Positions 36,635 to 46,220 of a DNA stretch of 64,000 bases are shown one piece after another. Both the position numbers and the translations under genes were made by a program. The notes beneath the pieces were generated by a model that worked only from the letters and a program-made list of their open reading frames with translations, was not told the DNA's origin and did not search any database. This stretch comes from Pseudomonas sp. VD-NE ins (GTDB lineage: Bacteria; Pseudomonadota; Gammaproteobacteria; Pseudomonadales; Pseudomonadaceae): NCBI RefSeq assembly GCF_031882575.1, contig NZ_CP134772.1, forward strand, positions 1,445,001 through 1,509,000. Reading direction: 5' to 3'. The stretch's first letter is position 1, and each line of letters starts with the position of its first letter.

Positions 36635-38819
36635 CCGCGTGTGAATGTTTGCGCTGATTGATTTCTTCCAGCACCGGACGCAATTCGTCCAGCGGCACCG
36701 GACGACTGAGCAGGTAACCCTGAATAAAGTCGCAGCCCGAACGTTCAAGAAATTCGTATTGCTCCAGGCTTTCCACGCCCTCGGTCACGACCTGCAAATG
36801 CAGGGTGTGCGCCATGACGATGATCGCCTGGACAATCTCCATGTCGGCGGTCGCCGTGGGAATGTCGAGGATGAACGAGCGGTCGATCTTCAAGGTGTTT
36901 AGCGGCAGGCGCTTGAGGTAAGCCAGCGACGAATAGCCGGTGCCGAAGTCGTCGATCGACAGCGACACACCGAGCGCGCGTATCTGCCGCAGCAGCACCA
37001 GGGTGTTGGCGATGTTGCCCATCAACGCGTTCTCGGTGACTTCCAGTTCCAGCCGTTCCGGCGCGACACCGGCAGTGCGCAAGGCACTTTCGATTTCAGT
37101 GGCCAGTTCTTCCCGGGCAAGATTGAGCGGCGAGCAGTTCCAGGCGATTTTCAGTTCTGCGCAGCCATGCCGTGACAGTTCACCCAGATCCTTGCAGGCG
37201 CGGCGCAGCACCCAGTTGTCCAGTTCGGCGATCAGGCCATTGTTTTCGGCGATGCTGATAAATCGATCCGGGGTTAGCAAACCATGCAGTGGATGCTGCC
37301 AGCGGATCAGCGCTTCGAGTTTGGTGACACGGCCGGTTTTCAGTTCGAAGATCGGTTGGTAATAGAGCGTCAGACCGTTTTCTTCGCGCAGGGCATGGCG
37401 CAGTTCTTCTTCCAGTTGCAGCTCGAAGCTGGCGCGGGTCTTGAGGTTGGAACTGAAAAAATGCAGGCCATTACGCCCCGCGCCTTTGGATTGATACAAC
37501 GCCAGATCAGCGTGCTTGAGCAGTTCTTCGCAGGTGCTGCCATCTTCCGGAAACAGACTGATGCCGATGCTGGTGGTCATCACCATGCGGCGCCCGGCCA
37601 GTTCGATCGGCTCTTTCATCTTGAGCATGATGCGCTGGGCCATATTGCGGGCTTCTTCGCGCTCACGAAGACTGATGAGGATGCAGAACTCGTCACCGCC
37701 GAAACGCGCGACCACGTCTTCATGACTGCGCACCGAGCCTTTGATGTGATTGGCGATGACCTTTAGCAACTCGTCACCGGCATCATGGCCGAGGCTGTCG
37801 TTGATCCGCTTGAAGTGGTCGATGTCGAGAAACATCACCGCGAGCATGCCGCCTTCGCTGGTTTTCTGGCTGAGTTTCTCGGCGAAGATCTGGTTGAAAC
37901 CGCGACGGTTGATCAGGTTGGTCAGGGCGTCGTAGTTGGCCACTTGTTGCAGCGACATGCGCGCCTGATCGAGTTGACTGAGCAAGGCGTTGAGCCGGCG
38001 CAGGTCGTGTTCCTTGTTTTGCAATTTCTTGTCGGCCAGCGCCGCACTGATCGCACTGCCAAGGATCAGCAGGATGATCAGCGCTACGGTCAGACCCAGT
38101 TGCAGATGCCCGTTATCGCCGCCGCTCGCTGTCAGGCCTCCCTCGGGAAGAACCAGATCCAGCGCAGCCATGCCGGTGAAATGCATGCTGATGATGCCGG
38201 CGCCGAGAATCAGCGCAGCGCTGTACTTGAGCAACTGATGTGCCACGCCGCTGCCTTCGCTCAGATAGCGGGCGACCCACAGCGCGGCGAAACTGGCGCC
38301 GATGGCGATCGCCACAGACAGCGCGAACAGTCCTGGCTGATAGTAGGCGGTGGCGCTCGACTTCATCGCCGCCATGCCAACGTAATGCATGCCGGCGATG
38401 CCCAGGCCGATGACAAACGCGGTTTTCAAGCAATGCAACGCACTCGGCTGCGTTTCGCTCAGGGTTTGCATGGCCAGCCAAGAGGCGAGTAGGGCGATCA
38501 GCAACGAGAAAAGGGTGATGCCAAGGTCGTACTGAATGTCGATCGGTGTCTGGAAAGCCAGCATGCCGATGAAATGCATGGCCCAGATGCCGCCGGCCAG
38601 GCAGGTCGCGCCGATCCAGCGCCAGACGCGCTGAGAGCCGGGATCTTCAGCGTGGCCAACCCGTTCGGCCATGTCGAGGGTGGCAAAACTCGCCGCGCAG
38701 GCGACCAGGTAGGCCACCAGCACCAGCAAGGGATTATGTGTGCAATCTAAAATGACCTGCCCGCTCTCCGGCAGCTCGGTAACAAACTGCAAACCAAGCC
38801 ACTCCATAGCATGCCCCAT
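36525..38819 (-). CDS. MHYT-GGDEF-EAL c-di-GMP signalling protein
   Basis: A 764-residue membrane protein. Seven helices hold three MHYT motifs: MHFIGM (81-86), MHYVGM (144-149) and MHFTGM (212-217), proposed to sense gas or copper. A GGDEF domain follows with RFGGDEF at 372-378, then EAL at 502-504 with DDFGTGYSSLAYLKRLP. Both motifs look intact, so it may make and break c-di-GMP. The last 36 residues are encoded opposite the convergent dehydrogenase gene. An alternative ATG four codons in (38807) has a better GGGG upstream. Confidence 0.88.
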   Translation of the reverse strand: MGHAMEWLGLQFVTELPESGQVILDCTHNPLLVLVAYLVACAASFATLDMAERVGHAEDPGSQRVWRWIGATCLAGGIWAMHFIGMLAFQTPIDIQYDLGITLFSLLIALLASWLAMQTLSETQPSALHCLKTAFVIGLGIAGMHYVGMAAMKSSATAYYQPGLFALSVAIAIGASFAALWVARYLSEGSGVAHQLLKYSAALILGAGIISMHFTGMAALDLVLPEGGLTASGGDNGHLQLGLTVALIILLILGSAISAALADKKLQNKEHDLRRLNALLSQLDQARMSLQQVANYDALTNLINRRGFNQIFAEKLSQKTSEGGMLAVMFLDIDHFKRINDSLGHDAGDELLKVIANHIKGSVRSHEDVVARFGGDEFCILISLREREEARNMAQRIMLKMKEPIELAGRRMVMTTSIGISLFPEDGSTCEELLKHADLALYQSKGAGRNGLHFFSSNLKTRASFELQLEEELRHALREENGLTLYYQPIFELKTGRVTKLEALIRWQHPLHGLLTPDRFISIAENNGLIAELDNWVLRRACKDLGELSRHGCAELKIAWNCSPLNLAREELATEIESALRTAGVAPERLELEVTENALMGNIANTLVLLRQIRALGVSLSIDDFGTGYSSLAYLKRLPLNTLKIDRSFILDIPTATADMEIVQAIIVMAHTLHLQVVTEGVESLEQYEFLERSGCDFIQGYLLSRPVPLDELRPVLEEINQRKHSHAVNPLILARGTFAPVSLDPAPNSLAPHAGASIVRPIR

Positions 38820-38956
38820 CTTTGAAGTCGTCCTGACTGCGCAGTGAACGCAGGCGAATGACTGGAGTATAGAGGCGGTTTTTGCCGTGCAAGGAGTAGT
38901 GGCACATTGGCGCTAATGATTTCGGCATTAGCGTCATAGCGATTGGCGCTAACGGC

Positions 38957-39325
38957 TCAAGCGATCTGCTCGAAAGGGATTTGCGCCCAATCCGGTTGCA
39001 GCGGCGGCAAGCCGAAACGCGCGCGGGCCTTATCGCAATCGACATTCTGCTCGCCATTTTCCCATGACGACTCGAATTCGCGGCAGGGGCTGGAGCGCAA
39101 TTCATAAATCGAGCACTTGACCTCGCTGCCGACTTCGCCGACCAACGCCGTGCAGCGCGGTGACTTGCAGTCGGTGCCGTTCATCGCCACCCGACTGGGA
39201 CTGATCTGCGTGACCAGCTCATCAGGCACCGTGCCGCCGGAAGATGCGCACTCACCCCAAAAGAAAGACACGCGAAAATGGGAACAGCAGGCACCGCAAT
39301 TCAGACACGGACTGACTTCAGACAT
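38957..39325 (-). CDS. YkgJ family cysteine-cluster protein
   Basis: A 122-residue protein beginning MSEVSPCLNCGACCSHFRVSFFWGEC, the CxxCxxCC cluster of the YkgJ/UPF0153 family, likely to bind zinc or an Fe-S cluster. Further Cys residues lie in KSPRCTAL, VKCSIY and SSPCREFE. Start ATG at 39325 is taken as the family start. Function unknown. Confidence 0.82.
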   Translation of the reverse strand: MSEVSPCLNCGACCSHFRVSFFWGECASSGGTVPDELVTQISPSRVAMNGTDCKSPRCTALVGEVGSEVKCSIYELRSSPCREFESSWENGEQNVDCDKARARFGLPPLQPDWAQIPFEQIA

Positions 39326-39626
39326 GGGCGAGGGTATCAAAGGGATTGATCGGGAGATCCGGACGGATCCGGCGGCCATTCTAGGCTTTGCCGCAGACTT
39401 GGGAAGGGGGGCGCGAAACTATTTTTTTGTGGCAAGGTTTTGCCGCAAAAGCCCCGGTTTTCGGGGGATTTCAGGCTTATCAAGGGCTTACGTTTCGTTA
39501 CAGTGCCATGGCCCGATATCAGGCAGACGAATGATCACAGACAGCCTCGGTCTGGCTGACTAGATTGCAGGTTCCGGGCTCGGATGCGTTGGCAGTGAAG
39601 CCCTATGACAATAAAGAGACGGACCC

Positions 39627-40976
39627 ATGCAGAACTCGACCCAAGCGGCGAATGCCTGGCGCATTCTGTTCCTGCTGTTCCTCGCCAACCTGTTCAACTT
39701 CTTCGACCGCACCATTCCGGCGATCATCATCGAGCCGATCCGCATGGAATGGCACCTCAGTGACTTTCAACTGGGCATCGTCGGTACCGCATTCACCATC
39801 GTTTACGCCATCGCCGGATTGCCGCTGGGGCGCATGGCCGATACCGGTTCGCGCAGCAAACTGATGGGCTGGGGCCTGGCGACGTGGAGTGCGCTGACGG
39901 CGGTTAACGGTCTGGTCGGCAGTTTCTGGAGCTTTCTGATCGTGCGCATGGGCATCGGCATCGGCGAGGCCAGTTATGCGCCGGCGGCCAACTCGCTGAT
40001 CGGTGATTTGTTTCCGGCCCATCGTCGGGCGCGGGCCATGGGCATTTTCATGCTCGGTCTACCCTTGGGGCTGTTGCTGGCGTTCTTCACCATTGGTGCG
40101 ATGGTCAAAGCGTTTGATAGCTGGCGAGCGCCGTTCTTCATTGCGGCGGTGCCGGGGCTGATCCTCGCGATTTTCATGTTCTTCATTAAGGAACCGAAGC
40201 GCGGCGCGGCGGAAACCGTGCAGGTTTCGCAAGAGAAGGTCGACAAGCCGATCCGGCGGATTCTGGCGGTGCCGACTTTTCTCTGGCTGGTGCTGGCCGG
40301 GTTGTGCTTCAACTTTGCGACATATGCCTGCAACTCGTTTCTGGTGCCGATGCTGCAGCGCTATTTCCTCATGCCTTTGCAGGAAGCGGCGGTGGCGACC
40401 GGGATGATCGTCGGCGTCACCGGGCTGGTCGGGTTGACCCTGGGCGGCTGGATTGCCGACAAGATTCACCAGCGCGTGGCCAATGGGCGGCTGTTGTTCG
40501 CGGCGTTCAGCCTGATTATCTCGACCTTGTGCACGGCGTGGGCGCTGCATTCGGGGCGGATCGAGATTGGCGTGTTTGTCGCGGTGTTCAGTGTTGGTTG
40601 GCTGTTTGCCTACAACTTTTACACCTGCGTTTACACGGCGATTCAGGATGTGGTCGAACCGCGTTTGCGGGCGACGGCGATGGCGTTGTTCTTTGCCGGG
40701 CTGTATCTGTTGGGTGGTGGTTTAGGGCCAGTGGTGGTCGGTGGTTTGTCCGATCACTTTGCGCATACCGCGATGGCGGCGGCGGGGGCTGAGCAGATGA
40801 CCGAGGCGTTCAAGGCAGTCGGGCTGCATGATGCGATGTACCTGATTCCAGTGGCGCTGTTTTTGACCATGGTGTTTCTGTTTCTGGCGGCGCGGTGTTT
40901 TGTGCGCGATGCGCAGCGGATGAAGGAGGGGCTGGTTGCGGTGGTTGAGCCAGAGGTTGCAGTAGCGACTGCCTAG
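39627..40976 (+). CDS. MFS transporter, spinster-like
   Basis: A 449-residue major facilitator protein with about twelve helices. Landmarks: LFNFFDRTIPAIIIEPIRMEW in helix 1, GLPLGRMADTGSRSKLMGWG in the loop 2-3, and GIGEASYAPAANSLIGDLFPAHRRARA. The spinster-type pattern is common in Pseudomonas; the substrate is unknown. The gene stands alone and ends before a REP and a shared terminator. Confidence 0.85.
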   Translation: MQNSTQAANAWRILFLLFLANLFNFFDRTIPAIIIEPIRMEWHLSDFQLGIVGTAFTIVYAIAGLPLGRMADTGSRSKLMGWGLATWSALTAVNGLVGSFWSFLIVRMGIGIGEASYAPAANSLIGDLFPAHRRARAMGIFMLGLPLGLLLAFFTIGAMVKAFDSWRAPFFIAAVPGLILAIFMFFIKEPKRGAAETVQVSQEKVDKPIRRILAVPTFLWLVLAGLCFNFATYACNSFLVPMLQRYFLMPLQEAAVATGMIVGVTGLVGLTLGGWIADKIHQRVANGRLLFAAFSLIISTLCTAWALHSGRIEIGVFVAVFSVGWLFAYNFYTCVYTAIQDVVEPRLRATAMALFFAGLYLLGGGLGPVVVGGLSDHFAHTAMAAAGAEQMTEAFKAVGLHDAMYLIPVALFLTMVFLFLAARCFVRDAQRMKEGLVAVVEPEVAVATA

Positions 40977-40982
40977 CCGCTA

Positions 40983-41085
40983 TCGCTGGCAAGTCGAATC
41001 GTCGCACCGCAGCTCCCACAGTGACCGAGTCGTACACATAATCTGTAAACGACCCGAAACCTGTGGGAGCTGGCTTGCCAGCGAT
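40983..41085. repeat. Inverted REP pair, type B, one arm degenerate
   Basis: The right arm CTGTGGGAGCTGGCTTGCCA is intact. The left arm keeps ATCGCTGGCAAG and AGCTCCCACAG but carries foreign bases in between, so one REP has decayed or been altered. Confidence 0.8.
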
Positions 41086-41125
41086 GCGGCCGCCAGCATC
41101 AGCTGAAAAATCACAGGCAACAAAA

Positions 41126-41154
41126 AAGGCCCGCATCGCTGCGGGCCTTGTTTT
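41126..41154. terminator. Bidirectional terminator between MFS gene and rapA
   Basis: AAGGCCCGC and GCGGGCCTT arms with a six-base loop, A run before and TGTTTT after. Serves both convergent genes. Confidence 0.9.
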
Positions 41155-41175
41155 CAGCGATAACGCGAGGGGCGA

Positions 41176-44022
41176 TTAACCCGCCACCAACACCCGAATC
41201 GCTTCCAGACGCAACGCCGCTTTATCCAGCATCGCCAGACCCTGCTCACGCTGTTGGCGCAACGCATCCAGTTCGCTGTCACGCACGGTCGGGTTGACCG
41301 CTTGCAACGCGGTCAGGCGCGCCAGTTCTTCGTCGGTGTCGGCCGCCAGACGGCGACGGGCCTCGGCCACGCGCTCGGCGTGACGTGGGGCGATCTTGTC
41401 CTCAACGGCGTTGATCCGTGGCGTCAGCTGATCACGCTGGGCCTGGATGAACTTGTTGGCGCTGGCACGTGGCACGCTTTCCAGCTGATCGTTCAAGGTT
41501 TCGAACGAGACGCGAGCCGACAGGTCGTTGCCGTTGGCGTCGAGCAGGCAGCGCAGGGCAGCCGGCGGCAGGTAACGGCCCAGTTGCAGCGAGCGCGGCG
41601 CCACCACTTCGCTGACGTAGAGCAATTCCAGCAGTACGGTGCCTGGCTTCAGCGCCTTGTTCTTGATCAACGCGACAGCGGTGTTGCCCATCGAACCGGA
41701 CAACACCAGGTCCATGCCGCCCTGCACCATCGGGTGTTCCCAGGTGATGAACTGCATGTCCTCGCGCGACAGCGCCTGGTTGCGGTCGTAGGTGATGGTC
41801 ACGCCTTCGTCGTCGCCCAACGGGAAACTGGCGTCGAGCATTTTCTCGCTCGGCTTGAGGATCAACGCGTTTTCCGAATGGTCTTCGCTGTCGATGCCGA
41901 ACGCGTCGAACAGGGTCTCCATGTAGATCGGCAGGGCGAACTGATCGTCTTGCTCAAGGATGTCCTCGACCAGCGCTTCACCTTCGCCGGCACCGCCGGA
42001 GTTCAGCTCCAGCAGACGGTCACGACCGGTGTGCAGCTCGGCTTCGAGACGCTCGCGCTCGGTGCGCGCTTCGTCGATCAGCGCTTGCCACTCGCCGTCG
42101 TCGGCTTCTTCGAGCAGCGGCAGCAGGCGCGGGCCGAACTGGTGCTGCAAGGCGTTGCCGGTCGGGCAGGTGTTGAGGAACGCGTTCAGCGCTTCGTGAT
42201 ACCACTGGAACAGGCGCTCTTGCGGGCTGGTTTCCAGATACGGCACGTGCAGTTCGATGATGTGCTTCTGGCCGATCCGGTCGAGACGACCGATACGCTG
42301 CTCGAGCAAATCCGGGTGCGACGGCAGATCGAACAGCACCAGGTGGTGAGCGAACTGGAAGTTGCGACCTTCACTGCCGATTTCCGAGCAGATCAGCACT
42401 TGCGCGCCGAATTCTTCGTCGGCGAAGTAAGCGGCGGCGCGGTCACGCTCAAGGATGTTCATGCCTTCATGGAACACTGTGGCCGGGATGCCGGAGCGCA
42501 CGCGCAGGGCGTCTTCCAGGTCCATCGCGGTTTCGGCGTGGGCGCAGATCACCAGCACTTTGGTGCGCTTGAGCATTTTCAGCTGATCGATCAGCCACTC
42601 GACGCGCGGGTCGAATTTCCACCAGCGGTCTTCTTCGCTGGCGTCCGGCTGCGCCTGGAAGCTGACTTCCGGGTACAGCTCGGCGTGTTCGCCCAGCGGC
42701 AGTTCGAGGTATTCGTCCGGGCACGGCAGCGGGTACGGGTGCAGTTTGCGCTCCGGGAAACCCTGCACGGCGGCGCGGGTGTTACGGAACAGCACGCGGC
42801 CGGTGCCGTGGCGATCGAGCAGTTCACGCACGAGGCGCGCGCTGGCTTCGGTGTCACCATCGTTGACCGCAGTCAGCAGGGCTTCGCCTTCGTTGCCGAG
42901 GAACCCGTGAATGGTTTTGTGCGCTTCGGCCGAGAGACGGCCCTTGTCGAGCAGTTCCTGAACGGCTTCGGCCACCGGGCGATAGTTGTCGCTCTCGGCG
43001 CGGAACGCAGCCAGGTCGTGGAAACGGTTTGGATCGAGCAGGCGCAGACGGGCGAAGTGGCTGTCCTGACCGAGCTGTTCCGGTGTCGCGGTGAGCAGCA
43101 GCACGCCGGGGATGACTTCAGCGAGTTGCTCGACCAGCGAGTATTCCGGGCTGGCTTTTTCTTCGTGCCAGACCAGGTGGTGCGCTTCGTCGACCACCAG
43201 CAGATCCCAACCGGCAGCGAACAGTGCGTCTTGCGCTTTCTCGTCGTCGACCAGCCATTCCAGCGCGACCAGCGCCAGTTGGGTGTCTTCGAACGGGTTG
43301 GCGGCATCGCTTTCGATGAAGCGCTCTTCGTCGAACAGCGCGACCTGCAGGTTGAAGCGGCGGCGCATTTCCACCAGCCACTGGTGCTGGAGGTTTTCCG
43401 GAACGAGGATCAGCACGCGGTTGGCGCGGCCCGAGAGCAGTTGGCGATGGATCACCAGACCGGCTTCGATGGTTTTACCCAGACCCACTTCGTCCGCCAG
43501 CAGAACGCGCGGCGCGATACGGTCGGCAACTTCACGGGCGATGTGCAATTGGTGCGCGATCGGTTGCGCACGCACGCCACCCAGGCCCCAGAGCGAAGAT
43601 TGCAGCTGGCGGCTGGTGTGTTCGAGGGTGTTGTAGCGCAGCGAGAACCACGCCAGCGGGTCGATTTGCCCGGCGAACAGACGGTCGCTGGCCAGACGGA
43701 ACTGGATGAAGTTCGACAGCTGGGTTTCCGGCAGGGTGACGGCTTCGTTCTGCCCGTTAAGACCGTGATAGACCATCAGCCCGTCGACATCGTCGACTTG
43801 CTGCACGGTCATCTTCCAGCCTTCGAAGTGGGTGATGCTGTCACCCGGCGAGAACCGCACGCGGGTCAGGGGCGCATTCCGTAGCGCGTACTGGCGGGTT
43901 TCGCCAGTGGCCGGGTAAAGCACGGTCAACAAGCGGCCGTCCTGTGCCAGAACGGTGCCTAAACCAAGCTCTGCTTCGCTGTCACTGATCCAGCGTTGCC
44001 CCGGTTGATACTGCTGCGCCAT
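41176..44022 (-). CDS. rapA: RNA polymerase-recycling ATPase RapA
   Basis: A 948-residue Swi2/Snf2 ATPase that releases stalled RNA polymerase. An N-terminal Tudor-like pair of domains ([23 protein letters not shown]) precedes the helicase: Walker [21 protein letters not shown] box [10 protein letters not shown], motif [11 protein letters not shown], and C-lobe [22 protein letters not shown]. The C-terminal spacer domains are complete. Length is normal. GGGAG lies about 10 bases before the ATG at 44022. Confidence 0.96.
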   Translation of the reverse strand: MAQQYQPGQRWISDSEAELGLGTVLAQDGRLLTVLYPATGETRQYALRNAPLTRVRFSPGDSITHFEGWKMTVQQVDDVDGLMVYHGLNGQNEAVTLPETQLSNFIQFRLASDRLFAGQIDPLAWFSLRYNTLEHTSRQLQSSLWGLGGVRAQPIAHQLHIAREVADRIAPRVLLADEVGLGKTIEAGLVIHRQLLSGRANRVLILVPENLQHQWLVEMRRRFNLQVALFDEERFIESDAANPFEDTQLALVALEWLVDDEKAQDALFAAGWDLLVVDEAHHLVWHEEKASPEYSLVEQLAEVIPGVLLLTATPEQLGQDSHFARLRLLDPNRFHDLAAFRAESDNYRPVAEAVQELLDKGRLSAEAHKTIHGFLGNEGEALLTAVNDGDTEASARLVRELLDRHGTGRVLFRNTRAAVQGFPERKLHPYPLPCPDEYLELPLGEHAELYPEVSFQAQPDASEEDRWWKFDPRVEWLIDQLKMLKRTKVLVICAHAETAMDLEDALRVRSGIPATVFHEGMNILERDRAAAYFADEEFGAQVLICSEIGSEGRNFQFAHHLVLFDLPSHPDLLEQRIGRLDRIGQKHIIELHVPYLETSPQERLFQWYHEALNAFLNTCPTGNALQHQFGPRLLPLLEEADDGEWQALIDEARTERERLEAELHTGRDRLLELNSGGAGEGEALVEDILEQDDQFALPIYMETLFDAFGIDSEDHSENALILKPSEKMLDASFPLGDDEGVTITYDRNQALSREDMQFITWEHPMVQGGMDLVLSGSMGNTAVALIKNKALKPGTVLLELLYVSEVVAPRSLQLGRYLPPAALRCLLDANGNDLSARVSFETLNDQLESVPRASANKFIQAQRDQLTPRINAVEDKIAPRHAERVAEARRRLAADTDEELARLTALQAVNPTVRDSELDALRQQREQGLAMLDKAALRLEAIRVLVAG

Positions 44023-44095
44023 GCTGCCTGACTCCCACCTTGAAAAAGCGGGCTATCTTAACGGAATGAGGGCCTCAGGGCCAAAGATTACTGGC

Positions 44096-44189
44096 GTAGG
44101 AGCTGCCGCAGGCTGCGATCTTTTGATCTTTGAGAACCCTTGAGGTTTGAGCTGTCTGATAAAGATCGCAGCCTTCGGCAGCTCCTACA
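44096..44189. repeat. Inverted REP pair, type A, opposite polarity
   Basis: GTAGGAGCTGCCGCAGGCTG ... GATCTTTT and its inverse, GATCTTTT ends inward, between divergent rapA and the next small gene. Confidence 0.9.
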
Positions 44190-44274
44190 CGTGCCAAGTG
44201 CGTCACAGATTTGCGACGGATGGCTCAAGGCGCCTTTGCCGCAGCCGATAGCCTGCAGACAGGAGACCCTTTAT

Positions 44275-44616
44275 ATGTTGCCACCGATGCTCCCCCTGAG
44301 CGCTGTGCCGATCACTTCCCAGCAGGATCCGATCCGCCAGCGGCCGGATATTCCTCCGGTGGTGCCGGTGCAGGAAAGCTCCAACGAAAGCACGATCGAT
44401 CTGCAAAAGCGCGATCCGGAAGAGGATCGATTGCTGGCGCGCGAAGAACAGCGCCGTCAGCAAGAGCGTGATCGCCGTCGCCGCGAGGCTGACGAAGACC
44501 CCGAAGAGCATCTGGCCGTGCCGGGCACCGAACTCAACGCCGACAACACCGTGCCGGTAGTGCCGCTGATGGAAGATCAGCCGCGTCAGGGCTTGTGGGT
44601 CGATATCGAGATCTGA
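44275..44616 (+). CDS. Conserved charged protein of unknown function
   Basis: A 113-residue, Pro-rich then highly charged protein (MLPPMLPLSAVPITSQQDPI, DRLLAREEQRRQQERDRRRRE, EDQPRQGLWVDIEI). Homologues in Pseudomonas are often mislabelled aspartate-semialdehyde dehydrogenase, but no dehydrogenase domain is present. The middle is probably a helix or coiled coil. AGGAG is 9 bases upstream of the ATG. Confidence 0.65.
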   Translation: MLPPMLPLSAVPITSQQDPIRQRPDIPPVVPVQESSNESTIDLQKRDPEEDRLLAREEQRRQQERDRRRREADEDPEEHLAVPGTELNADNTVPVVPLMEDQPRQGLWVDIEI

Positions 44617-44713
44617 TCTTCGGCTGGTCAGCGCTGGTGTGACGTTGCATTATTGGCGCAGTCCTGCCGGTGATGTGGCAGTTGTGATCCTTTACTGCGA
44701 TGTACTGAACGCC

Positions 44714-44875
44714 ATGAGCCAAGACGACAAACTGATCGACCTCAGCACTGAGCGCGCCAAGCGGGTGCATGACATAAAAGAGAAACGCCTGAACGAAGTG
44801 CGCCAGGCTTTCGAGCAGGCGATGCCGCTGGGAAAAGCCAGGAAAAAGTCGAAAAACAAGCCGAAAAAGCGTTGA
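44714..44875 (+). CDS. Small basic conserved protein
   Basis: A 53-residue protein, MSQDDKLIDLSTERAKRVHD then a lysine-rich end (KARKKSKNKPKKR). It is a helical, basic peptide conserved in Pseudomonas by pattern; function unknown. The ribosome site is weak. It lies between the previous gene and the ANR-controlled small gene. Confidence 0.5.
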   Translation: MSQDDKLIDLSTERAKRVHDIKEKRLNEVRQAFEQAMPLGKARKKSKNKPKKR

Positions 44876-44941
44876 TCTGCCCCTGCATCCTTTGATGCAG
44901 GTCATTTAATTCCCCTCCTTTATCTCCCTTCCTTGCTGGTA

Positions 44942-44982
44942 TTGATCCCGGTCAATTTGTGCGCCTGTGTGTTTGGTAACTT
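44942..44982 (+). promoter_or_regulatory. ANR box and -10 of the ccoM-like gene
   Basis: TTGATCCCGGTCAA (44942-44955) is a near-perfect ANR/FNR box. TAACTT at 44977-44982 fits a -10 element, which puts the start of transcription near 44990, so the box is centred at about -41.5, the class II activating position. Confidence 0.75.
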
Positions 44983-45020
44983 AGTCCCATCGCAGCAGAG
45001 CAGGGGCCAGGAGGCCAGTC

Positions 45021-45134
45021 ATGTTTTTCGATAACGTGGTGTTTGCCGGGGTCCTGACTGTAGGGCTGATGGTTCTGTTTTTTGCAGGGTTTGGATTTTT
45101 TATCTGGAAGGATGCGAATAAGCGCAAGAAGTGA
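45021..45134 (+). CDS. ccoM: Cytochrome cbb3 oxidase small subunit CcoM
   Basis: A 37-residue single-helix membrane protein: MFFDNVVFAGVLTVGLMVLF, FAGFGFFIWKDANKRKK. Length, the WKDA end and the basic tail agree with CcoM, an extra subunit that stabilises cbb3-type oxidase in pseudomonads and is encoded away from ccoNOQP. AGGAGG is 6 bases before the ATG. An ANR box upstream and a strong terminator downstream make it a stand-alone low-oxygen gene, which supports the call. Confidence 0.75.
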   Translation: MFFDNVVFAGVLTVGLMVLFFAGFGFFIWKDANKRKK

Positions 45135-45167
45135 TTCTTCTGGATTGATGAGCACGCAAGGCATTTT

Positions 45168-45196
45168 GGGGCGACTTCGGTTGCCCCTTTTTTTTT
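45168..45196 (+). terminator. Rho-independent terminator of ccoM
   Basis: GGGGCGAC and GTTGCCCC arms closed by a TTCG tetraloop, followed by nine T residues. Confidence 0.95.
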
Positions 45197-45237
45197 GTGA
45201 CTTGGCGGCCTTTGGGCCGACCATGTTGTGGGTGTCT

Positions 45238-45535
45238 GGTGTGTATATCCGTTTCTTCGGTAACGGCGGCTTAGGGTTTCGCCCTTACGGCGACTCACTT
45301 TTTTTCAAACGCCAAAAAAAGTAAGCAAAAAACGCTTGCTCCTGCGTGCGGCCCGCTCGCTGGGGCTCGGGGTTCCTTCGCTGCGGGATCGATCCGGGCG
45401 CAGCGTCTCCGGTTTGCTTCGCTGCACCTACTCCCGCTGTGTTTGGCTTCGCCAAACGGTCGCTGCGCTCCCACGCCCGGATCAATCCCTCCACTCAGCC
45501 TTCCGACGTCGCTCGTGGATCAAGATCAAGATCAA
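45238..45535 (+). repeat. Left arm of large non-coding inverted repeat
   Basis: The segment with CTTAGGGTTTCGCCCTTACG, AAAGTAAGCAAAAAACGCTT and GGTTTGCTTCGCTGCACCT is related, inverted, to 45838-46100. It is full of small TTCGC-type hairpins and has no coding signal. Such sequence is a frequent intergenic repeat in fluorescent pseudomonads. Confidence 0.6.
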
Positions 45536-45608
45536 GAGCAGGCGAGCTGACACTCGGCCTATTGAGTGGTGAAGAGCGGGTGTTCGGCTTTGGATTTGTG
45601 TTGGATTT

Positions 45609-45776
45609 GCCCCTCATCGGAACGCCGCCCGCCCAGCCCTCTCCCGAGGAGAGGAAGCCGATTTTTGGGCTTTTCAGAATCTGAGTTCGACTCGGTATTC
45701 CAAGTCGGCGTATCTCTTCCAGTCCACGCAATCAGTCCCCTCTCCCTCCGGGAGAGGGCTAGGGTGAGGGGCTTTT
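45609..45776 (+). repeat. Second copy of palindromic intergenic repeat
   Basis: Matches the element around the IS: GCCCTCTCCC at the left, CAAGTCGGCGTA (45701-45712) inside and GGGAGAGGGCTAGGGTGAGG plus GCTTTTGAT at the right. It lies between the arms of the larger inverted repeat, so this gap is a nest of repeats. Confidence 0.65.
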
Positions 45777-45837
45777 GATTTGGCTTGTGATCTTGCTTTG
45801 GCTTTGGTTTTTGATCTTTTGCCCCTTCGGCAGGCCG

Positions 45838-46100
45838 AGCGAAGGTGTTCATCCGGGGGTAGGCGCGCAGCGCCGTGCGGCGCAGCCGCATACATCGAGA
45901 GGAGGTGCAGCGAAGCAAACCGTAGGCGATGCCCCCGGATGGACACCGTAGCGAGGGAACACTGAGCCTCAGCGAAGTGCCGTACGCCGGGGCAAGCCTT
46001 TTTGGTTACTTTTTTCTGGGCCGGCATTCCGGGCGTCTGGAAAAAGTGACCCGCCGTAAGGGCGGAACCCTAATCAGTAACACCCGCAGCAACGGATATG
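45838..46100 (-). repeat. Right arm of large non-coding inverted repeat
   Basis: The reverse strand reads TATCCGTT, TTAGGGTTCCGCCCTTACGG, AAAAAAGTAACCAAAAAGGC and GGTTTGCTTCGCTGCACCT, in the same order as the left arm. The arms have diverged and differ in their hairpin variants. Confidence 0.6.
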
Positions 46101-46105
46101 CCCCC

Positions 46106-46150
46106 AATCCAATCCAATCCAATCCAATCCAATCCAATCCAATCCAATCC
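46106..46150. repeat. Pentanucleotide tandem repeat, nine AATCC units
   Basis: Nine perfect AATCC units in a row, between the large inverted repeat and the pit terminator. Non-coding; perfect units suggest slippage can change the number. Confidence 0.95.
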
Positions 46151-46167
46151 AATCCCAAACCCCAAAC

Positions 46168-46197
46168 ACAAAAAAGGCGCGATCCTCTCGAATCGCG
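46168..46197 (-). terminator. Terminator of phosphate transporter gene
   Basis: AAAGGCGCGAT and ATCGCGCCTTT arms with an eight-base loop, flanked by an A run on the plus strand (T run on the minus strand). Confidence 0.9.
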
Positions 46198-46220
46198 CCT
46201 TTCTCATGTCCCGCTATCTA

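Noticed and set aside
41254..43884. 876-codon open frame opposite rapA
   Set aside because: Antisense shadow of a clear RapA gene; product lacks recognisable motifs.
44275..44616. Aspartate-semialdehyde dehydrogenase
   Set aside because: The name circulates for homologues, but the 113-residue charged protein has no nucleotide-binding or catalytic domain.
46106..46150. Tandem repeat as a CRISPR array
   Set aside because: Units of 5 bases with no spacers.
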